Part shown: one piece after another, positions 20,887 through 30,500 of the stretch
How positions within the stretch are numbered: the first letter of the stretch is position 1
Layout of the letters: every line of letters starts with the position of its first letter
NCBI GenBank assembly: GCA_963691705.1
Contig: OY829537.1
Location: forward strand, 36,521,514 to 36,585,513
Direction of reading: 5' to 3'
DNA: 64,000 bases
From: Viola odorata
Taxonomy: Eukaryota > Streptophyta > Magnoliopsida > Malpighiales > Violaceae
Notes under the pieces: generated by a model
The model's database searches: none
What the model was told of the DNA's origin: nothing
The model's input: the letters and a program-made list of their open reading frames with translations, nothing else
Made by a program: the position numbers and the translations under genes

Positions 20887-22095
20887 AATGACGAGCTTTC
20901 TCTGCTGAGAAGGTTGAAGCTATAAACAAGGAAGTATCCAAGCTTCTAGAAGTGAGCTTCGTTCGAGAAGTTCAATACCCAACTTGGCTAGCCAATCCTG
21001 TTCTCGTCCCAAAGCCCAACTTGGCATGTGCATCAACTTCACTGATTTGAACAACGCTTGTCCCAAGGATTGCTATCCGCTTCCTCGCATCGACCAGTTA
21101 GTTGACCAGACTACTGGATATGCTTACTTGAGTTCTTTAGACGCCAACTCCGGATACCATCAGATCCCAATGGCGATTGAAGATGAGGAGAAAACTACCT
21201 TTATCACTCTAAAAGCTACTTACTGTTATAAGGCGATGCCGTTTGGATTGAAAAACACGAGAGCAACTTTCCAATGGTTGGTAAACCACATTTTTGAAAA
21301 GCAGATAGGAAGAAAGTTGGAAGCCTACGTGGATGACTTGCTAGTTAAGAGCAGGAGCTTCGAAGATCATTTGGTGGACTTGCAAGAAGTGTTCGACGTA
21401 ATGAAGGAATACCGAATGAAGTTAAACCCCCATAAATGTATGTTTGTGTTTCAAACGGGTAAGTTTTTGGGTTACGTTGGCAGCCAAAAAGGCATCCAAC
21501 CCAATCCATCGAAGGTCAAAGCTATCCACGACATGGTATCCCCCCGGAATGTCAAAGAAGTGCAGAGACTCACCGGACGTGTCATTGCTTTAGGGCGATT
21601 TATCTCCAAACAAGGTGAGAGATCCACGACATGGTATCCCCTCGGAATGTCAAAGAAGTGCAGAGACTCACCGGACGTGTCATTGCTTTAGGGCGATTTA
21701 TCTCCAAACAAGGTGAGAGATGCTTACCTTTTTTCAAAGTTATCCGTAACAAAGCCCCTTTTGGATGGACAGAAGAATGCGAGAAAATGTTTGCAGATTT
21801 GAAAAGGTATCTGGCATTTGATCTAGTATTAATAAGGCCAGAGCTAGGCGAAACTCTATACTTATATCTAGGCGCAGCTGACGAGGTAGTTAGTGCCGTC
21901 CTAGTGCGTGAGGAAGATAAGGCTCATCGCCCAATATTCTTCGTCAGTCATGTGCTGAAAGATGCTGAACTGCGGTACGCCCACATCGAAAAGATAGCGT
22001 TTGCATTGGTACAAGCCACGCGAAAAATGTCGCGATATCTCCAAGCCCATCCCGTCATTGTGCTCACTGACCAACCTTTGAAAAGGATCTTCTGA
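20887..22095 (+). pseudogene. Tat reverse transcriptase and RNase H, frameshifted
   Basis: RT starts in the gag frame (KLLEVSFVREVQYPTWLANP), shifts frame near 21010-21020 where the 'NGKWR' block is lost, and continues MCINFTDLNNACPKD and DANSGYHQIPM. The catalytic box is YVDDLLVKS (about 21326-21352), followed by KFLGYVGSQKGIQPNPSKVK. A 98-bp tandem duplication at 21524-21719 shifts the frame again. Then RNase H follows (ADEVVSAVLVREEDKAHRPI, LTDQPLKRIF), ended by TGA at 22093-22095. The order is normal but the protein cannot be made intact. Confidence 0.9.
21524..21719. repeat. 98-bp tandem duplication inside the Tat RT gene
   Basis: Unit 21524-21621 is repeated at 21622-21719 with one visible change (cccccgg / cccctcgg context). 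98 is not a multiple of three, so it causes a frameshift. The duplicated part encodes the connection between RT and RNase H (IHDMVSPRNVKEVQRLTGRV). Confidence 0.95.
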
Positions 22096-23067
22096 AAGCC
22101 TGAATCTTCGGGAAGGATGCTAATTTGGGCCATCGAACTCGAACAGTTTGGGTTACAGTACAGGTCCCGGGTTTCTGTGAAAGCCCAAATCCTGGCAGAC
22201 TTTATCGTTGAGTGTACTTTTACACAGGACCCGCTGACGGACCCAACTGAGGAAGAAAGGGATGACGTGGACCTCCCATTCCCCAAAACTTACACTGACT
22301 TGTGGGTTATCTACGTAGATGGAACAAAGAATCAAGAATTGGTTGGAGCAGGGATCTTCGTGACAGGGCCGCTGGGTATAAAGATGCGATACGCCATCCG
22401 AATCCTGCAACCCTTGTCCAATAATGCAGCAGAATATGAGGCGTAATTAGCAGGACTCAGGATAAGAAAGAACCTGTCCAGCAAAGTTATACATGACGCT
22501 GGAGAATTGGGAGACCTACGGTTATTGATATATGGAGATTCCAAACTTATAGTCGATCAAGTTCTAGGCAACTCTCACGCCAAGGAGCCCATCATGGTTC
22601 GGTACCTCTCCAAAGTAAAACGTGAATTGGAGGAAATTAGAAGATTCAGTATACAAGTTGAAATTGAGCATGTATCGCGAAAGATTAATGGTGAAGCTGA
22701 TAGCCTAGCCAAAATCGCTGCAGACCCGGAAGCTTACATACCCGCTGGCGTGTATTATGAAGAAATTCTTGTGCCTTCCTTTATGAAGGAACAAGAGTCT
22801 CTGTGTGTCGAAGAAACCAAAGAAGATTGGCAAATTCCTGTGATAAAATTCTTGAAACACGATGAATTGCCCGCAGATAACGCGGAGAAAAAGAAAGTAT
22901 TGAAACAGGCAGCACGATGCACCTATTATGACAGAGAGCTAATTCGGAGATGTTTCTCCCACCCCGCAGCTAAGTGTATAACAGAGCAAGAAGGCCTCCA
23001 CACCCTGCGGGAGATCCACGAAGGAATATGCGGTATGCATGTGTCTGGCGGTACTTTGGCGGCATAA
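22096..23067 (+). pseudogene. Tat ancestral-type second RNase H and integrase zinc-binding region
   Basis: After TGA at 22093 the frame continues (KPESSGRMLIWAIELEQFGL). WVIYVDGTKNQELVGAGIFV, NNAAEYEA, LLIYGDSKLIVDQVLGNSHA and INGEADSLAKIA form the extra RNase H typical of the Tat lineage. A TAA at 22444-22446 interrupts it. The integrase N-terminus starts near 22980 (LHTLREIHEGICGMHVSGGT, His-His part of the HHCC finger) and the frame ends at 23065. Confidence 0.85.
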
Positions 23068-24062
23068 GTTTTTCGATCAGGATTTTATTGGCCCACCATT
23101 CGCAAGGACTGCCAAAACTTTGTCCAAACTTGCCAAAAGTGCCAAGAATTCGCTAAGATTCCCCAAAGACCTACTACAGAGATCTCAGAAATCGTTGCTC
23201 CTTGCCCTTTTGCAAAATGGGGAATTGACATTTTAGGCCCGTTCCCAAAGGCTAGATCTCAAATGAAGTTCGTAATCATGGCAGTCGATTACTTCACGAA
23301 ATGGGCGGAAGCAGAGATCGTGGCCGTTGTCACAGCAGACAGGGCCTGGCACTTTTTCAAACACCAAGTCATCATGCGATTTGGAGTCCCGCGCATATTA
23401 ATTAGCGACAATGGGGCACAATTCACTAGTCAGTTCTTTAGGGACCAATGTCGGAATTCCAGATAGAATAAAGATTCTCTTCAGTGGTGCATCCACAAAC
23501 CAACAGACAGACAGAAGTCACCAATCGGAGCATCCTCAGTGGAATCAAGAAAAACTTAGAAGGCTCTAAAAAGAAGTGGGTAGAAGAGCTACCGTATGTA
23601 ATGTGGGCCTACCGGATGACCGTTAAGACCAGCACAGGAGAGACCCCCTTTGCAATGGCCTTCGGCGCTGAAGCAGTCACACCCGTGGAAATAGGAACCT
23701 TGAGTTTACGGGTAGCATACTACAAGGAAGAACTGAACGAAGAAAGATTGAGGGCCAATCTCGATGCGTTACCAGAAGTACACGAAGCAGCCGTCCTGAA
23801 AATGCTCTGTTACAAAAGAAAAATGACCCGATATCACAACAGGCGCGTTAAAGAACGTCTACTCAAAGCGGGAGACCTAGTGCTTAGAGATAAACGAGCG
23901 GCCGAACATCGCATGTGGAAACTCAGCCCTAACTGGGACGACCTATACCGCGTCACTCGCATTATTGGAAGGGGAGCATATCACTTGGAAACACTCGACG
24001 GTTTCCCCTTACCAAATTCTTGGAATATAGCTCGTTTGAAATTATATCATGCTAGGATGTAA
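23068..24062 (+). pseudogene. Tat integrase core and C-terminus, frameshifted
   Basis: Three pieces in two frames: the Cys part of the zinc finger (CQNFVQTCQKCQEFAK, about 23110-23155), then the core WGIDILGPFPKARSQMKFVI with the second catalytic Asp in ISDNGAQFTSQFF (about 23400-23440). A shift near 23455 leads to HPQTNRQTEVTNRSILSGIK with the catalytic Glu, and onward to the C-terminal domain ending NIARLKLYHARM. The catalytic residues survive but lie in different frames. Confidence 0.88.
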
Positions 24063-24168
24063 AACCTTCATATAAACTTGAGATAACATGTGTGACATAC
24101 CTAACGATCAAATCGAGAATGCCTTTCTATGTTTTGTGGTTAATAACGCGCAGATACTGAAGGGTGCC

Positions 24169-24440
24169 AGGAGTGAAAATCCTATCCTTGTGATAACTGC
24201 TCCTAATCAGACGACTCATTAAGACGAGGCACGCCCTGGCACACTTAAAGATTCAACACCGGGAGTGAAAATCCTATCCTTGTGACAACCGTGCTAACAC
24301 AGACGGCTCATTAAGACGAGGCACGCTCCGGGGAAATAGAGACTCAACGCCTGGAATTGAAAAAATCCTATCCTTGTGATAACCGCTCCTGATCAGACGA
24401 CTCACTAAGACGAGGCACGCTCCAGGCCGACCGTTGCGAT
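24169..24440. repeat. ~92-bp tandem repeat, 3 copies, in the Tat spacer
   Basis: Copies start near 24169, 24261 and 24352. Each contains gagtgaaaatcctatccttg, tgataac, cagacg(a/g)ctca and taagacgaggcacgc. Confidence 0.9.
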
Positions 24441-24521
24441 GTGAAAAATAGGGAATGTCCCAACAAGTAACCGGACGGAAAATACCCGGTGAAGTGGCTG
24501 GATGAGCAATGCCCAGTCAAA

Positions 24522-24733
24522 GCAATGCCCCGGTGAGGCCGGATTCAGTGAGGCTGAATGGAAAGTAACTCAAAGCAATGCCCCGGCGAGGCCGGATTCA
24601 GCGAGGCTGAATGGAAAGTAATTCAAAGCAATGCCCCGACGAGGCCGGATTCAGCGAGGCTGAATGGAAAATAATTCAAAGTAATACCCCGGCAAGGCCG
24701 GATTCAGCGAAGCTGAATGGAAAAGCTATATCC
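24522..24733. repeat. 53-bp tandem repeat, 4 copies, in the Tat spacer
   Basis: Units start at 24522, 24575, 24628 and 24681: gcaatgccccggcgaggccg, gattcagcgaggctgaatgg, aaagtaattcaaa. The last copy is the most diverged. Confidence 0.93.
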
Positions 24734-25856
24734 CAATATGCATGGGCGAATGCCCAGAAGCAATTCAACACTTGCTGATGCATTACCATTTTATTGACAT
24801 GATAAAGTAATATTTGGAAATTTGCAGGAATGTTGTGGGAATATTGAAACAATAAAGGGCCCGACGCCCATGGAGGCAGCAAAATCACACAGATGCTCTG
24901 CCATCTTGATGAAATCACATTCAAGAAATGTTTTTAGTCCTCTCAAGGATATGATATCTCCTTATTTAAGGGAGAAACCAAAATCTATGATTATCTATGA
25001 GATACCCCTCACCGGTAACAAGGGAGTGCATTTTCATGGCGATATTACAACATCTTCTTCTGACCCATGATATTGGGAAAGTCACCGCTTATCGCCGTAT
25101 TGTCTCCTCCCTGGTATGGCAACATGTATTTTACAATGTTATATCACTATGATATCCATTCTTACAGAAAGGGAGACATCTACATTTATCAGTATGGCAT
25201 CCTCCATTAAGTGGCGGGAGATATGTCTAGTAACATCGCGTTATTGCGAGATCTTTACTTCTGAAGTTGTCTCCTGAACAACGTTGTCTTATCAAGGAAA
25301 TAGTAGCGTTATCAGAATAATATTCTTGGCAAGAAGGCACACATGGCTATATCGCCACAACATCCCCTATTGCCCATGTGAAACATGTGCTATTTATTAC
25401 AGGTAACATTCATCATAATGTCTCTTTATCGCAAGTCTACATTCCTGAAATTATCTGATTAATAGCGGAATTATTCTTTCTGTGATATCCCTGCCTTGTT
25501 ATGGCAACTCATTATTCGGAATATGAAGCTATTACTATCCATTCTTGACATGAACCGCATATGTTCCATCATGCCATAATACTACAACAACGCCTATCAT
25601 AATGATCCATTGCTGCAAGCCCATGATCTAGCAGATTATATGACAAAAAGTGTTACCTCAAGCGGAGTTCAGTCCCTAGCGCCGTTGTTGCATTATAGCA
25701 ATTGTGCAGTTAATATTATGAATCACATCCGATGATATCATCTCAGTGTCAACGTTGCTATTCTATCGTGACTACTCAAAAAATGAGAAAAAGGCATAAA
25801 GAAGACAAGTAGAAATATGATAAGCAGAATATATGATTGTTCAGAAACCTCATGGG
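24734..25856. other. Tat 3' spacer, no coding feature seen
   Basis: Non-coding DNA between the sense and antisense coding blocks. Loosely repeated phrases recur (gatatc, 'atggcaac', 'atcgcaag', 'tattacag'), but no clean period was found. Short open frames look incidental. Confidence 0.5.
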
Positions 25857-26481
25857 TTATAAAATGGTAGGAGACGGGGGTTGACTAGAAGAAACTCCAA
25901 TATCGTGCCTCAAGGAGCCGGGAGAAGAGAAAGGAGGAAAATCAGACTCCGTCAGATCCTCTATGCTAAAAGTAGCATGATGACGCGGCAATGCGTTAAA
26001 CGAACCAGGGGAAGCATGAAAGGGCCCGTCAACGGCCGTATTCCCCAACAAATCACCAATCTGAGGGCTGCCAGAAGGTTCCTCAGAAACAAAAAGGGTA
26101 CCGTGCTCGACAGTAGCGCGATCCTCCGACGCGCTTGTAGTTGCACGTTCATGTCGTGCCTTCTTATGGCACTTTTGCAAAACTTGTGACAAATCCATGT
26201 TATCGATTGAAGGAGTAGGAACAGATGTAGCAGCAATTTCCTAGAGAAAAACGTATCAGAAAAAGGACAAAAAAGAAAAGAGAATACTAGAAAATGTTAA
26301 AAAAGCGCATACTTGAGATGACACAGGAACACCTACGGGGATATCCTCATCCACCCTAGAAAGCAGAGTAGGAGAAATAATGCTTCTTCTCCTCTTCTTT
26401 TTTCTTCTGATGCGAGAAGAAGACGCCTGAGCCCGAATAGGATTAACGGCCGCAACAGTCTCTTGCGGAGATGCTCGAACT

Positions 26482-26767
26482 TTCCATGGTGGTTTAGTGG
26501 CATGTTTTGGTTTCGAAGTGGAGTTTGGATCGGATGTGGACCGAGGGAATGGAACTTTCCCTTGAGTCTTTGGTCTTGCTGATCTCTCACTTTTGCCATT
26601 GCTTCGTTGGAAATAGGAATATTAAGGGGGCAATCCACACACATTCGCCAAGTTCCATCCTTCTTTGGTACAAGTAATACGGGAACTGCACATGGTGACA
26701 TGCTTTCTCGAATGAACCCTTTATTCAAGAGTTCATTAACTTGTTTCTGTAACTCTTTTGTTTCATC
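26482..26767 (-). other. Chimeric gag + RT fragments fused to the CRM 3' LTR
   Basis: 26482-26629 matches 32233-32380 of the CRM gag with one visible difference (c/t at 26577). 26629-26767 matches 29956-30094 of the CRM RT. The RT piece joins the 3' LTR at 26766, replacing its terminal TGATAAGC. Overlaps of 2 bases (gg and tc) mark the two joints. In minus-strand sense the order is LTR, RT, gag, the reverse of the element's own order but in the same orientation. An open frame (26854-26333) runs through and is not a normal gene. Confidence 0.9.
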
Positions 26768-27590
26768 CAGCCTCTTAAATGAAAGAAACCGAGCTTGGAC
26801 TAAGGAGGATCTAGCTTGGAGCTGCCAAATCAACGGATTAATAAGATAAAACACCAGAAGATTAGTTCAACAAGTTGGAGTAATGCAGCGGAAATTGAGA
26901 GTTGCTTGAAAATGTAAAGAAAAGGTGGTAGAACCGACCATTGGACAGAAATGTAAAGAGGGCGGGCAAGCCTCCCTTTGAGCAAGAATGTAAAGAACAA
27001 GAATGTAAATTGCTTGAATTAAATTGCGGGAATTTAAATGACAGAACGAAAGAGGAGGCAAAGCCTTCCAAAGTGCTGGAATTTAAAGGAAAGCTTGTAA
27101 ATTGCAAGAATGTAAATACTTGAATTGAAAGTTCTTGAATTTAAAGCTACAAGGTAGAAACATAAACATAAGAAGCATAAGCATTCAGTTTTATCATTCT
27201 TCAAGTTGTCCCAATGAAAGAAAGGAGCTAGCTATTTATAGAGAACTAAGTGACCACTTAGTACAAGTTGGTCCTCATAAGAAGTGTCTTTCTCCTTGTT
27301 AGTCCTTCAAGGTATTTAGGGTGAATTTTAAGCCCATTGTAGTCACTTAATGGTTCAACCGTCATGACGCTGGTGGACTGGCGTCATGATGGTGAGGTTG
27401 TTGCTCTTATTCAATGGTTTTTGGTTGGCCTCCGATATGGAGTGTAATCTTCATTCGTGTCTGTCCTTCGACTTGATGTTCATCCTTACTCATCTTGCCC
27501 TCAATCCACAATGTAAGCTTCTTGGTTAGACTCCTAGTGATTGGCCTTCTTGATGTGAGCTCTAAGGCTTCCTTGGGTATGATCGTATCA
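26766..27590 (-). repeat. CRM 3' LTR, last 7-8 bases lost
   Basis: Nearly identical to 33893-34716. It contains the last ~57 codons of pol and, on the minus strand, a TATA box (27232-27241, ctataaatag). Short units such as 'aagaatgtaaa' and 'gaatttaaa' recur at 26920-27140. Confidence 0.93.
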
Positions 27591-30500
27591 TCTCCTCCTT
27601 CTTTGAAAGGATTCGTCCTCGAATCCATTTCATCAAATTCTTGATTTTCTGCGTGATAAAGAGATAGATCATTAATATGAAAGGAGTTGCTTATTGAACC
27701 ATACTCACTAGGGATGTCAAGAACATAGGCATTGTTATTTATGCGATGGAGTATTTCGAAAGGACCATCGCCTCTTGGGCTTAATTTTCCTTGTCGTCGG
27801 CTAGGAAATCGATCTTTTCGCCAATGTAGCCACACCCATTGTCCTGGTTCCAATGATGTAGGGGTCTTCCCTTTGTTGCGCTTATGGGTCACCTTTTCGT
27901 TCATGTCTTCTATGTTGCGTTTCACCTTGGCATGTATGCTTTTCACCGTGGCTGCCTTGGTTTCTCCATCTACACATTGTATCACACTTAAGGGTAGAGG
28001 TATGAGATCAAGGGGAGTTAGTGGTTGAAATCCATATACCACTTCAAAAGGAGAGAAGCCAATAGTAGAATGATTAGCATGATTATAAGCAAATTCAATG
28101 AAAGGTATACTTTCTTCCCATTTTGTTCCATGTTTATCAACCATGACTCGCAAGAGAGAACCTAAAGTTCGATTTACTACTTCCGTTTGTCCATCGGTTT
28201 GAGGATGGCAAGTAGTTGAGAAGAGAAGTTTTGTACCCATTTTTGCCCAAAAGGTGCGCCAAAAGTGACTTAAAAACTTGGTATCCCGATCACTTACAAT
28301 GCTCTTAGGAATGCCATGTAAACGCACTACATGTAAGAAAAACAAATTAGCAATATAAGTAGCATCATGCGTTTTTGCACAAGGGATGAAATGGGCCATT
28401 TTTGAAAAACGGTCAACAACCACAAAGATGGAATCATGTCCATTCCGAGATCTTGGCAACCCTAAAATAAAGTCCATGGAGAGGTCTACCCAAGGATGGG
28501 TAGCTACGGGTAGAGGTATATATGAAGCATGAGTCATTGATTTAGATTTTGCTCTTTTACAAATGAGACAACGATTAATTACCTTGGTGACATCAATTTT
28601 CATTTTTGGCCAGAAGAAATGTACCTTTAAAACGTGAAGAGTTTTTGTGATGCCAAAGTGTCCTTGTAGTCCTCCACTATGTGCTTCTAACACAAGCAAT
28701 TCTCGAACATTAGATCTTGGTATGCAAAGCCGATTATGTTTAAACAAGAAATTTTCATGCTTCACATAATGCAAATAAGGTCCCTTAGCGCATGCTATGT
28801 ATATATCACGTAATTCATCATCATGCTCATATAAGGTTACTAAATGCGAAAAACCAAAGATCTTTGCATCAAGAGTGGTTAAGAGTACGTACCTTCTAGA
28901 AAGTGCATCAGCTACCACATTTTCCTTACCTTGTTTGTATTTGATGGTGTATGGAAAGGCTTCGATGAACTCCATCCACTTGGCATGTCTTTTGTTGAGT
29001 TTGGCTTGTCCTTGTAGAAATTTGAGGCTAAGATGGTCGGTGTGGATAACAAACTGATTTGGAAGAAGGTAGTGTTCCCATACCATCAAGGCTCTTACAA
29101 GTGCATATAGCTCACGATCATAGGTGGAGTAGTTCAATTGGGCACCATTAAGTTTTTCACTAAAGTAAGCGATAGGACGTCCTTCTTGAGTTAAGACAGC
29201 TCCAAGGCCAATTCCACTAGCATCACACTCAAGTTCAAATGCTTTGTTGAAATCAGGAAGGGCTAGTATAGGTGTTTGGGAAAGGTGCCCTTTAAGCTCT
29301 TGGAAAGCCTTTTCTTGTCTTTCATTCCACTCAAATGTCACATTTTTCTTTGTTAATTCATTAAGTGGTGCGGCAAGTGTTGAAAAATTTGGAACAAAGC
29401 GTCGGTAGAAGCTTGCTAGACCATGGAAAGACCTCACATCACTTGCGTTCTTAGGTGTTGGCCACTCCTGAATGGCTTTCACCTTTTCGTCATCAACCTG
29501 GACGCCATCTACACTTACCACAAAACCAAGAAAGTGCACACTATCCAAACAGAATTCACATTTAGACATCTTGGCATATAACTTGTTAGTTCGAAGTGTA
29601 AAAAGTATGGTGCGAAGATGTGCAATGTGTTCACTCATCGAACGGCTATAAATAAGTATGTCATCAAAATAAACGACCACATATTTCCCAATAAATTCAC
29701 GCAAAACATGGTTCATCAAACGCATGAAAGTACTAGGGGCATTAGAAAGTTCAAAAGGCATTACCATCCATTCGTAGAGGCCGTATTTGGTTTTGAATGC
29801 AGTCTTCCACTCATCTCCCTCTTGCATGCGGATTTGGTGGTATCCGCTCATCAAGTCTATTTTGGAGTAGACTTTGCTTCCACTTAACTCATCTAACATG
29901 TCATCAAGACGTGGTATAGGATGCCTATATCTTACGGTGATTTTGTTTATGGCTCGGCAATCCACACACATTCGCCAAGTTCCATCCTTCTTTGGTACAA
30001 GTAATACGGGAACTGCACATGGTGACATGCTTTCTCGAATGAACCCTTTATTCAAGAGTTCATTAACTTGTTTCTGTAACTCTTTTGTTTCATCTGGATT
30101 ACATCTATAGGCGGGCCTATTGGGCAAGGCTGATCCCAGGATTAGATCAATTCGATGTTCAATGCCTCGGATAGGAGGAAGGCCGCTTGGCATCTCCTTA
30201 GGAAACACGTCATCAAACTCCTGCAAAAGAGAAACAATTGGACTTGGTAGAGTAGAAGGGTCAGAATGAACATTTAGACAATGTTCTTTGTACCGAAGGA
30301 CAAAGCATATCTTGCTGGTTTCGTAGGCATGTTTTAGAGCTTTTCCTTTGACAAAAACACTCATTGGTTTTACTTTGCTCTCTTTTTGTTTTAACTCAAT
30401 CTCGCTACTATGCTTACTTTTTTCATGGTGTGTATTGCTCTCTTTTCTGACTTTCTTCTCTCCACTCTTTTTGTTTTCTTTGATTTTTTGTAGTAAATGA

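Noticed and set aside
26333..26854. 173-codon frame with RT-like and gag-like parts as a new fusion gene
   Set aside because: It is the read-through of the chimeric junction into antisense ORF B. It is explained by rearranged CRM pieces and has no promoter or start of its own.
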